In this document: positions 1 to 11,058 of the stretch, in pieces | How positions within the stretch are numbered: position 1 is the stretch's first letter | How the letters are laid out: every line of letters starts with the position of its first letter | Assembly: GCF_000003605.2 (NCBI RefSeq) | Contig: NW_003143798.1 | Location: 74,077 to 112,176, forward strand | Direction: 5' to 3' | From: Saccoglossus kowalevskii | Taxonomy: Eukaryota > Hemichordata > Enteropneusta > Harrimaniidae | DNA length: 38,100 nucleotides | The notes under the pieces: model-generated | Told to the model about the DNA's origin: nothing | What the model saw: the letters and a program-made list of their open reading frames with translations, nothing else | The model's database searches: none | Program-made: the position numbers and the translations under genes

Positions 1-188
1 AATTCCTCACAGTGTGCGCTGGACGAAAGCAACTTGCTTAAGCAAACTGCCATGAATGATTTTTTGCTGAGCAAGATGCTGTAGTGTGCGCCGGGCTTTA
101 TTTCTCTTTGTAAACATTCGACTGCTCATTCTGACGCCGGGAACCAGAGAAACCAGCAAACAAATACGTGTGAGCTGCTATGATATCA

Positions 189-203
189 CCCCCCCCCCCC
201 CCC
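189..203. repeat. C15 homopolymer
   Basis: A run of fifteen C. Similar runs occur at 1970-1980 (C11), 23791-23799 (C9) and 35968-35977 (G10), a recurrent feature of this window. Confidence 0.95.
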
Positions 204-272
204 GTATTCTAGCACGGAGACCGACTGACAGCGCTACAACTGGAAACTCGTCTATTGTACAGTCAGTTGGAA

Positions 273-306
273 CATGGAACTATAAACTGGGGGTTATAGT
301 TCCATG
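273..306. repeat. perfect 13-bp-arm inverted repeat
   Basis: CATGGAACTATAA at 273-285 and its exact reverse complement at 294-306 flank the 8-nt loop ACTGGGGG. Would form a stable hairpin. No adjacent gene. Confidence 0.85.
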
Positions 307-3300
307 GTTGGAACAATTCGATTTTCAAGTATAGTATTAAATAGTTTCGTAAACAGGATTACCATCTGCTTAGGGCTTTATTTCAAATATTTGTATACAG
401 GCACTTTTATAAGCTCTTCACTTTATGTGTTCGCCTTCTGGATTTACCGACATGCATTTGGGTAAGCTTCTTTAAATTATTCATAAATAATTCAAATTAA
501 ATAATATGTTGCCTGAGCCTAAGTTGGTGCTTGTATTGGTTTAACTTATTTTCGAGATCGAACATTCGAAGATTTTCAAGTGCCTTGAAAACATCAGTCG
601 AAAACTTTCAAAAATGTACTTTGGTCTCGATGTTGATACTCTCCTGAACAGTGTAACAAGATTACCCGTACATGTCACATAAAAAGCTCTCTGCTGTGAT
701 GTACATTTTCCTTTTCCGTTTAGGCGCATTGCCACAAAAATTGTGTTTATACTTTACCCATAATCCTTTGCTGAAGAACCAAGATGGTGGACTACATAAT
801 ACTGGTGAAAAGTTGAATATCTAGAGAATGAAAAGTGATATAAATAAACTGTAAATTGCATGTCCTTACATTTACAGAGCTCTTTTATCTGGGAGCATTA
901 TGTTGTTAGTCTTGACTTTTCCTTTAAAGAAAAAATATTGTTCGAATTTACTGAAGCCACATATCTGGACTACTAAGTTTTTGACAGAAATTCAAATTCT
1001 GTTCTGCCTCCAAGCTTCTCCGAAAAAAGGCAGTTGTGTATTGTCTTATCGACATTTGGTCAGTTTCACATGTCACCGTACTTTCAAATGAACTTACTTT
1101 AACACATGAACCTAGGGATTGAAGTTAGTCCTCACAGGGCTCATACCACTAATTGAATTTCCATAGACGACAATGTTATCATATGACGAGATTGCTATAT
1201 GAAAATGGTGAAGAAAGTTGAAAACATGGCTCAAAAATGGGAAATCAACATGCCGGTAATCAAGCACTTGAAAAAAACTAACATGTTGGCCAGCTCAAGC
1301 TATTGCAAATCTCAGGTAAAACAAGACACACCTACTGTATTTGGATTGCATCTAGAGAAATCACTGGAACTTGAAACACCAAAATTAAAACATTCAAATA
1401 CACACAGAATAAACTCACAGGTACACAGTCGCTAAGGAGTAAACAAAAGACCACATGTTGGTCTCACCTTTGACCCAGGTGACCACGCCCTCAAACAGGG
1501 GGCACCTGAGAAAAAAAAATATTTAAAAATTTCATTGGTTCTTGCAAGGCATATAAATTGGCTACGAGCAGCCATTGGTTGATTAGTAGAACGTATGTTA
1601 GAAAGACACCATTATGAAGTACATTTAAAATGAGACAGTAAGCACGTTCGTTTCCGAACTGTGAGGGCATTGTGATAGTTAACGCTCCAGTACACGCTGA
1701 AAAAATATATATATTCAGTTATATTCAGATCGCAAAGTAACGCTCATTCATTGATGATGTCTTCGGATACACTTACCTATATTTCTATATTTCTACCGTT
1801 TCTAAAGTTAGACAGCTTGCAGCCAAAAACAGTAAAAAAAACAATCTTCCTAATAAAATTAAGGGAAAGTCAACATTATAACAATAATTTAAAAAAACTA
1901 ACGCGTTGCTTGAAAGCAGGAGAGGTGAAAAGCTGATTTTAACATGGGGCTCTATGAAAAAAATGTGAGCCCCCCCCCCCACCAAATCCAATATGGAATT
2001 AACACATTTCTTTCCTGTATAAAAAACAAGGTTTTCCTTTTGCTCTCAAAAATTGCGTGTATATAAAACTGTTTTTTGTTTTTTTGTTACACAACTTGCG
2101 AGATATACCGGAGCCATCTCAAAGCAGGTACACTGGGTGGGCCACTCTCACTTGGAGAGTCTTCGAGCTTATGACCTGACCTAGGGAGCCACAGTGAGCC
2201 GCAACAAGTGGGGCGTTCCCTGGCGAATACCTAACTTAGCGATAAAAGACCCATAGTCGCTGCAAAGGAGAATGTGGATGAGCATGAAGTTATAGCAGTA
2301 ATACTTGTTTACGGAAAACGAAAATTAGAATGTTTTTAAATTATGTCACATTTGTCACGCACATGCCTTTGAGCCGGGTTCCCGGCCCAGTGGAACATTA
2401 TGGCGATTACTTTTGGCCTGCGTCCGACGTGCCATTCGTAAGGGACACCGGGAACCAGCGAAACGATATAATACTAGTACACATTTCCAAAAATTCTGCC
2501 CTCTATTGACGGGCGATTCTTTGACGTTCTATGACGTATATGGATGAAAGCCACGTGGTTCAAATGGACACCTCTGATTGGTGGTGTAGTTGTTCTTCAT
2601 CTAGAATATAGCAACATTTCTGAAAAACATAATTGTCACTGGTTTGTACTTATAAACTGCCAAAAACCAATTTAAAATTGTACCTAAACTAAAAAAAAAA
2701 TACCTAAACATAAATGCACATGTTTTACAGATAGAAGCTGGCAGAAAATGTCAATCCAATGAGAAGGTGAAATCGAAGATGAAGACAATTGTTTGCTAAA
2801 CTGTAAACTAAACATGAGTAAACGTTATAAGCGAAACAGGACAATTTACAAATATAATATCAAATATAGAACAATGATAGCCATCATGACAGTTAAAGTG
2901 ATAGAATACTAGCACCTCCATCAAAATATAACTAAGGAAGGAAAATTTAAATTAAATAATTTGTCAGATGCTTTATAACAGCTTTTCCATATAGTTTTTT
3001 TAATGTTTTATAGGATTTATTTGTTATCAATTCTCTGTGCGTTTTTCCCGTTATTTTCATTACTGTAAAACGAAAGGCCTTCATTTCGCCATTTACATCA
3101 TAGAGGGCGCGATTCTCAATGTTTCAGAGTTAAAATTTTCGATAAAGTGTATAATAAGTTAGATGTTGTTATTTTCTTCAAATAAATATGGCGGATGCGA
3201 CTCAAGTTTCGCCTCAGTTTCACTTTTCCGAAAAGTGGCAATAAATTAACATTTCATTAAATATTTAAAACTTGATTTTTGTGTTTAATGTTAATTTGTG

Positions 3301-3607
3301 TAATATAATGTAGGTAACTGGAGCTCTTTATACATGGAAAAAATTGTGAATTATTAATGCCATGAGCTTAAAACAGATTGTATAGAAAATGGGGGTCGGT
3401 TAATTTATTAATAACCCAGACATGTGATGCACTGCAATGTAGCCGTATATTCAGTTGATACACAGTGGATTAGAAACGCTCATTTCAAGAACAATTTTGC
3501 GACAAAAGTTCAAACAAAAGAATATTAGATTAAATTTGTTTTAAACAATTAAGAATAAGATTGTATGTGTCGTATGGATTGCGTTTATATCGTTTAACAA
3601 TGTTACT

Positions 3608-3608
3608 A

Positions 3609-3695
<87 letters not shown>

Positions 3696-3700
3696 ATTAA

Positions 3701-3761
<61 letters not shown>

Positions 3762-3763
3762 TA
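3608..3763. repeat. (ATT)n microsatellite
   Basis: About 50 ATT units with one interruption (TTAATATTAATATTA) near 3690. The poly-Ile reading frame across it is meaningless. Confidence 0.98.
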
Positions 3764-6019
3764 TAAAATTGTTTAAAATAACTCATTTTGTTAGTCGTGT
3801 GTGTTTGTGTATGGTCGCAACCAAAAGAAACTGGTACATCACTTAGACAGTCTGGATACCAGACATCTTTGAAATTATTACCTTAGTTTATAAATATCAT
3901 AATTGATAATAATATAATTATGTTAAATGCTTTAGAGCCAAATTACAGTATCCTCGGGGGGCGGAGCTACGTCACAAGACGTTCCTCTTTGCTAAGACGC
4001 GCACCATTGTACCATGCATTTCTATGCAGTGCGCGCTTCTGTGGAACGCCGGTGGAGCCGGTGAAAATTCGAGAAAACAACACAAACATAACTTTGAAGT
4101 AATCCTGAACAACCAAATTTATACAAGGCTAATTTGTTACACATGTCAGGGGAGTCTCAACAACCATCCCAAAGTACCGTTTTCTGCGAGCTTTTATTTA
4201 ACCCTTGTTTTCACCGCGATGATTGCCAGGCGGTGAAAATGCCCGGATGTCCGCCCCCAAAGATGTGTAGTTTCGACTGTTACCCGGATATTTAAATGGT
4301 CGCTATACATCTCAGACCTCGGTACACATGTAGGATTTGTAATGGAGTACTGTAAAACATGTTGAGAAAACGAAATGCAATTTTAGCGAATTGTGGTAAA
4401 ATGACGTAATAGACCGCGAAATGTTGATTTAACGAATCTCTCTTGCCATTGTTGATTTCCTGTTTCACAATACTTGTCTGTCGCGCGCCAAAACAAATGC
4501 AGAGTTATCACCTCCATAAAAACAAAGAAAAACTGTCAAATGTAATTAGGAAGCGCTCCAGATTTTTATGTTCCGGATTACTGTATACAAATCCCCAAGC
4601 CTTGGTCATTTTGAATTTATAAAATAGTGATTAGCGACATCTTGAATTAGCGAACCAGTTCTCTCGCTAAATTCCCTAAAAAGACATGCTCGTGAAAAAG
4701 ACATGTTTTAAGCGAGGACACTTAAAATGTGTTGACGGTGGTTCACTGCAAAGCACAATAAGGTATAGTCTAAGGTATGACGTGAACCCTAAGCAAACTT
4801 TGTCAAAGCATAAATCGAAGATGGACAAACTGCAAGAGCGCCGCGTACGGTGATGTGACAACGCGCTCGCGATGGTAAGGCAGTATTCACGTGGGCAGTA
4901 TTAAAGTGTGTCACTGTGTGTGTGTGTGTGTGGGGGGGGGGGGTAATGCTTATTCCCATTGACGCTGCAGGTCGGCGTCTTCTACACCGATCTGACGCAT
5001 ATCGCGCAAGGTGTGTCGGGAGTTTGTTCGAAATATCGAACGTTTCGAAGTCAGTCGTCAGTTGGCACGTATTGTACAGAAATATTAAATCGTTTCATGG
5101 GTCTGTTTACCAAGAAAACTTGTAAGAACAAACTGGGCCCAAATTGCGCAAATTTGCAATAAGTTTACGCTGCTAGTGTCTGTTTCGGAAGGCGTTGTAC
5201 GCGTGATTTTATTGCGTTCATTGACGTTCTATTTTCGAACTCGTTGAAACCGGAAATTACGCAATTACTTTCGAACTTCAAACACAAATTTGATTAACAT
5301 TATTATGTGTTTTTTTCTTTTGTTTCAAAGATTAAATTATTTATGACATTAATATTTCACCACTAGACAATATTTCACTATAATACGCGATTAAAAAGCA
5401 ACTTAAATTGGAAAAACGATTATCAAGTTCCGTGTATAAACACTAGTGTAAAAAGGCAGCGGAGCGCTATTTTAGCCAAAATCGGCTAGTAAGGCGTCAT
5501 ATGACACAGGTTTGTGCTGGGACAGCGCTCCCGGTGACGACACAACGTGCTTATTCCGTGTCAGAAAAAAAAACACAGAGAAGACCAAGTTGGCGCTGAG
5601 TGGTATTTGAGACGGCTCGATAGACGGACGTTTTACTCAATGTTGTCCTTGAGTTATTATCCTAAATTGATTTGGATTTTACAGAAAAAAGAGAATGGTC
5701 ACTTTTAACTACAACTATATATTTATGAATCGATGCGATAAACAGAGAAATCGATAACAGACATGATACTTTATCGTATCACATGTCAGTAAGCCAAGGG
5801 CCACCAATAAAACATAAATTAATTTCCTGGCAAACAACTGTAGTATATTGCTTGCGGTCATTTCGATATCGCTATCTGTGCGTGCACCGGGGTTTGAAGA
5901 CTCGATGATACCAGACGTCATTCTCGGGGTTCACAATGCGCTTGTCTTATCTCTTGATTATTACCCATATAGACCCGTTGTTGCTAATTCATATTACATT
6001 CCGTGTTATCGGTAAAGTC
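3764..6019. other. no recognised gene; decayed repeat traces
   Basis: Between about 4380 and 4715 short phrases TTAGCGA, TAACGAA and AAGCGAG recur in both orientations, resembling an old dispersed repeat. No ORF here looks coding. Confidence 0.4.
4913..4943. repeat. (TG)n followed by G12 tract
   Basis: A short TG microsatellite running directly into twelve G residues. Prone to sequencing error and to non-B DNA structure. Confidence 0.9.
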
Positions 6020-6095
6020 ATGCCGCGGAAACCCAATAAACAGCCGCCATCTTGCCGTTTTGTTGTTCCCGAAATTAAAGAGCAGGCCGGCGCAG
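6020..6095 (+). CDS. candidate orphan first coding exon (basic N-terminus)
   Basis: ATG at 6020 opens MPRKPNKQPPSCRFVVPEIK then EQAGA, and reaches a donor GCAG|GTATGG (GT at 6096) in phase 1. A Lys/Arg-rich start followed by a short linker is common in nuclear zinc-finger factors, but I cannot assign it. GCCGCCATCTTGCC inside it is a consensus YY1 site on the - strand, a motif frequent near transcription starts. Its phase would match PRDM14 coding exon 3, so a distal alternative start exon is conceivable. Confidence 0.25.
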
Positions 6096-6777
6096 GTATG
6101 GACTTCAATACAAAAGCATCTATGGGTGGATGGATGTGATATACAGAGAATAAAAGAAGATAAGATACCACACAATAAAGATGATGCGGCTCCGTATTTT
6201 CTTTTAGTATATTATGTGCAAGTTAGTGTAGACTACTAAGAGATTGAAACTACGTACTTTTTCTTAGTACTAGTATATACCTTTCAATCGGGCAATAACA
6301 AACAACAACCCAAAATATATTCAGGTTGGCTACACAATTTACGAAATTAAATTTAGTAGTCACATCACCCTTCTCCACAGCCATCATTTTAGAGACCTGA
6401 TTTGTTTTAGGTTACATAATCTTTTCGGTACGTACATTGAAGTGCATGCATATGGTCACTTGTTTGTATGTCATAAAAGACCGAGTGTGAAACATTGTAT
6501 AGACACTACGATGTCTTACATAAACGTATATATCCACTGAAAAATCTTTTTTAATAATGTTTTATTTTCGATCTGTTGCTTCTGACCACTGTACCCGTAG
6601 ATCCGCTATGTTTAGTATTGGGTCCCGAAGATGAAATAGAATACACGGGTTTAGTTTCTCTATATTAGAAAGGTTATATTATTACGCCATTCCTAAAAGT
6701 CTCCTTCTTTGCCGACGGGGAGATATTGTGACGTAAGAATGACGCAAATAAGTGAAAGCAGCATCGCTCAAAACGAC

Positions 6778-7355
6778 ATTACCGGCTTTGTAGGTCGTTC
6801 TTCGTTTATAAAATAAATACACTTTATTTTCTAATTGTGGACAAACCAATATCGAAGATGTCGGCCATCTTCTTTTCACCTTATTCACGCCACAAAAGAG
6901 ACCCGTCGCTAGATTGTGAAATGACCGATATTCTAAACAAGCAGACCGACCAATTTCGACGTTTGACATTAATCTATTCCATAGGGGTACCCAGTCTTGA
7001 TTCCAAACTAGAGTTTGAGGTACCCATACATACGTACCTACTGTGAACGTGCTGATGTAGCATTTTATTACCGGCTTTGTAGGTCGTTCTTCGTTTATAA
7101 AATAAATACACTTTATTTTCTAATTGTGGACAAACCAATATCGAAGATGTCGGCCATCTTCTTTTCACCTTATTCACGCCACAAAAGAGACCCGTCGCTA
7201 GATTGTGAAATGACCGATATTCTAAACAAGCAGACCGACCAATTTCGACGTTTGACATTAATCTATTCCATAGGGGTACCCAGTCTTGATTCCAAACTAG
7301 AGTTTGAGGTACCCATACATACGTACCTACTGTGAACGTGCTGATGTAGCATTTT
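6778..7355. repeat. perfect 289-bp tandem duplication
   Basis: 6778-7066 is repeated at 7067-7355 without any difference I can find, starting ATTACCGGCTTTGTAGGTCG and ending GCTGATGTAGCATTTT. Both copies contain matching ORFs on both strands that code for nothing recognisable. Identity implies a very recent duplication, gene conversion or an assembly artefact. Confidence 0.93.
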
Positions 7356-8804
7356 ATCTTTAAGTACAGGTCCTATTTTCCCTTAAGATATAAACGTATA
7401 AACTTCGGTCATAGTGTGACGGTGATATATGTAGTAGATAATATTTGCTAATCTTTGTCCTAAGTAACTATTAAAAATATCTAGACGTTTCGCGCAATGG
7501 CTCTTTATCGATAACACAGTAGAACATGTTAAAACGTATAGGTAGAACTTAAGAACGTAATGACACGCACAGCAACTATAAAATGGAATTTCTAAGTAGC
7601 CAGTTTGCCTCAACTTTCCTCGAGAACATCATGTGTTACATACATCACCGACACCATCCTAACACCTACTATATTAATAAAATTGTGTATACAAAGCTAT
7701 GTACCTATGTATTATACTATATTATCATACATCTGTCACCGTAACGCCATAAGTTACAGCATGCCGTAATTTTGCGGTATTTTACGGGGTATTTTCATCC
7801 TACCATATTAAGAAATGCGAATTCCAAATATGGAATGATTACGCGCGTAAGCGTTCTCTGATAATAAAAAAAAAAAACATTGCTGCCACAAAGCAAGGTT
7901 TGGCCGGACTCCACACAAAGAAATTCGCTGATTCTGTTCTAATTTTTTTGGATTTCGGCATTCCCATGATGTATCATTGGGAGGAAAAGATGTATAATAA
8001 TAAGGTTATTACGAGGATATCTGAAAATATGCACTCAGACAGTACGCCGTCGCATCGACCTACTGCGTCCAAGATTACTGCCAAACCAAGGTGTTTTTTT
8101 AAATATGCATTATTGCCTTTTACAGGGTGTAATATGGACAAAAACTGCTTAAACACAAGAATACCCATAATTATGCATATTTTCTTTTTAAATATTACCG
8201 ACCGAATACGACTTGGCATAAATGACCCAACACGTGACGAACTAAACATAATACTTACATAATACATACTACGCTAAGAATAATACACTTACATATAAAG
8301 ATGATATATAGACACAATGAGGGGGTAAATTTGAAGCGTGACGTAGTAGTAACTGAAATGACACATCGAATATACTGCACATCAAGAAACATAACAACAT
8401 GCCTATCATCTGGATTTTGACAAAATTAACCTCATCCAATTACAGACACGTTCACGCTAGCAAGGTTTGTGTGTATACGGACAGTATCTTGGGTATATCT
8501 ATAACTCTGAATCAATAGAAAAAGCGACACTTATTCTGTGGTGATTAATATTGTATATATGAATTAGCTTACATGTTTGTAATGACAAATGAACCATACC
8601 AACTTTGTACACCTGTATGCTATAATTGGATGTGATGCCATTTTAATCTAAAACGTTTCCTTTTGATGATTATTTTAAATTTTTGACCGGTAAATTTGCT
8701 GTACTGGATTTTCCATGACTGTAAGAAGTCGAAATGAGATGGGTACAGCAATTATAATCAAAATCGATTGGTAATTTTAAAGGCTAAGGTACACGTGTTT
8801 AAGT
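7356..8804. other. no recognised gene
   Basis: A 120-codon + strand ORF (7900-8262) has no recognisable domain, no clear start context and AT-driven composition. Otherwise AT-rich sequence without structure I can name. Confidence 0.5.
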
Positions 8805-9135
8805 ACATGTATTTTGGATTACTAGTACGTACTATTAATTTAAGATACATGTGTTTGAATTAGTGGTACGTACTATTAATTCAAAATACATGTGTTTTAA
8901 TTAGTGGTACGTACTATTAATTCAAGATACATGTGTTTGAATTAGTGGTAAGTACTATTAATTTAAGATACATGTGTTTGAATTAGTGGTACGTACTATT
9001 AATTCAAGATACATGTGTTTGAATTAGTGGTACGTACTATTAATTCAAAGTCCATGCGCATTGGATTACTAAAACGTACTATAAATTTAAAGTTTACCGC
9101 ACTGAGTATTAGTACGTACTACTAATTCAAATGCA
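8805..9135. repeat. 41-bp minisatellite rich in AGTACGTACT
   Basis: About eight copies of ACATGTGTTTGAATTAGTGG plus TACGTACTATTAATTCAAGAT. TACGTACT-like starts fall at 8826, 8867, 8908, 8949, 8990 and 9031, exactly 41 bp apart, with two diverged copies after. Many copies contain the perfect palindrome TACGTA. No coding signal. Confidence 0.92.
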
Positions 9136-10275
9136 TGCGCAAAACACGTTTTTAGTTTATGATAACTTGTGTATGTGTGTGCGTGTGTGCCAACATGTGA
9201 AATCAACCAACACATTCACCAAGCTGCCCGATATTGCATTTTTAAGGTTTGCGCTTCAAGGGATGGGAGTTTAAACGCATGCATTTCCACTCTATATGAA
9301 AATTTGTCCGAAAACTCGCGACACATGGCAAATAAGACGTTTACGGGGGCGCAGATTTTATCGAGATCGCCATTGGCACTTTTAGATGGTAATATTATAA
9401 AAGAAGAAGGTGAGACGCGGGATGTTAGGAGACTGTCGTTGGTTCAGCTGATCGGGATGGATGGGTCCTCATTACATGACTACCTTTCACTGCAGTAATA
9501 TCAATATTTACTAATATTCCCCTGAAATTGTGATGAAAATAATTATCCTGTTGAAATGTTTTTTTCCTAATTGTGTAGAATTGATACAACTTTTACAATA
9601 TAACTGTCGCAATCCGATGTCAGCGTTTTAATTTCAACAAAAATGCGTTTATTTTGAGGTAAAATATATTAATAGAACAAGGCATTTAAATGATTTTGCT
9701 GTTATTATTTATTTATTACTAGCCTGGGTATATACATCTATATCAAATATGGCGGATGAATATTCAAACAAAAAAGAAATGAAACACCATAACCGACGAT
9801 TTTGTGAAACGACTCCGCGCTCCACGCCTGGGATAGCCTAAGTTCAACTTTTTACTCGAGTTTTAAATTATAAATTGTTCAGAGAGCCTAAGTTGCCAGG
9901 GTTGTGACATTTGCAGTGCCATGCGCTGTCAAAAACCCGAGTAGAGGGTCACGATACGTTAAAAACAATGAATAGTCAATCAACACCTTGAGCGTTTCAC
10001 TCGTGTCGTTGTTAAAATAGATACGATGATTATTATATGCCTCTTAACCGTATCGGATTGCAGTGCAAGCTTTCAAAGATGGACAATAAAACACTTTCGG
10101 TCAAATGAAAGTTATTTTTAATACATTAAAACTCCTGTTCAGGATAATCACGGCTTTACTCACTATTAGTGTGCTGCCACAAATCCGGGTTCAAACTCAT
10201 TGCAGATACACAATACAATATTCATATTCACATTATTTTATATGTAAACACCCCCAACTCCATTCAATATGCTTT
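9136..10275. other. no recognised gene
   Basis: Contains a 109-codon ORF (9169-9498) without recognisable homology, and AAATATGGCGG at 9745 opening a 30-codon ORF. Nothing else supported. Confidence 0.5.
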
Positions 10276-11058
10276 CATACAATATATTCACAGAGTACAT
10301 ATCTACGCCATATGCCACGCTCACACCCATATATTTATACATATACACATACACCATTACACCGTATACTACACTTCCATACAATATATTCACAGAGTAC
10401 ATATCTACGCCATATGCCACGCTCACACCCATATATTTATACACATACACAAACACCTTTACGCCATATACTACACTTCCATACAATATATTCACAGAGT
10501 ACATATCTACGCCATATGCCACGCTCACACCCATATATTTATACATATACACATACACCTTTACACCTTACACTACACTTCCATACAATATATTCACAGA
10601 GTACATATCTACGCCATATGCCACGCTCACACCCATATATTTATACATATACACATACACCTTTACACCTTACACTACACTTCCATACAATATATTTACA
10701 GAGTACATATCTACGCCATATGCCACGCTCACACCATATATTTATACATATACACATACACCTTTACACCATACACTACACTTCCATACAATATATTCAC
10801 AGAGTACATATCTACGCCATATTCCACGCTCACACCATATATTTATACATATACACAAACACCTTTATGCCATATACACTTCCATACAGTATATTCACAG
10901 AATACATATCTACGCCATATGCCACGCTCACATCCATATATTTATACATATACACAAACACCTTTACACCATACACTACACTTCCATACAATATATTCAC
11001 ACAATACATATCTACGTCGCACGCTGCGCTCACATCCACATATTCAAACGCCCGCACC
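10276..11058. repeat. 102-bp minisatellite, about eight copies
   Basis: Units begin with CATACAATATATTCACAGAG at 10276, 10378, 10480, 10582, 10684, 10785, 10883 and 10985, so the period is 102 bp with single copies of 101 and 98. Each unit has ATCTACGCCATATGCCACGC and a CAYA/TATA-rich half. The + strand of the unit lacks all three stop codons, so all three forward frames stay open for 270-320 codons. The predicted Tyr/His/Thr-rich peptides look like no known protein. I read it as a satellite, not a gene. Confidence 0.95.

Larger units (their letters stand above)
1..3600. other. no recognised gene
   Basis: Only short chance ORFs. Holds the hairpin at 273-306, two C-runs, an HNF4/RXR-type DR1 site on the - strand (1464-1476, GGGTCAAAGGTGA), and CCGGGAACCAG-type motifs at 137 and 2448 with an inverted copy at 2377. 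At 3184 AAATATGGCGG opens an 18-codon ORF with no visible donor. Confidence 0.6.

Noticed and set aside
3561-3776. Poly-isoleucine ORF
   Set aside because: It is the (ATT)n microsatellite.
6682-7335. Duplicated ORFs of about 95-106 codons on both strands
   Set aside because: Identical because of the 289-bp tandem duplication; both strands open, no recognisable protein.
7900-8262. 120-codon + strand ORF
   Set aside because: No homology recognised, start is not a clear ATG context, opposite strand also open; treated as chance.
8805-9135. Regular repeats as a CRISPR array
   Set aside because: Head-to-tail repeats without unique spacers in an animal genome; a minisatellite.
9169-9498. 109-codon + strand ORF
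   Set aside because: No known domain or splice context; not supported beyond length.
10238-11057. Minus-strand Tyr/Val/Met-rich ORFs
   Set aside because: Reverse reading of the same minisatellite.
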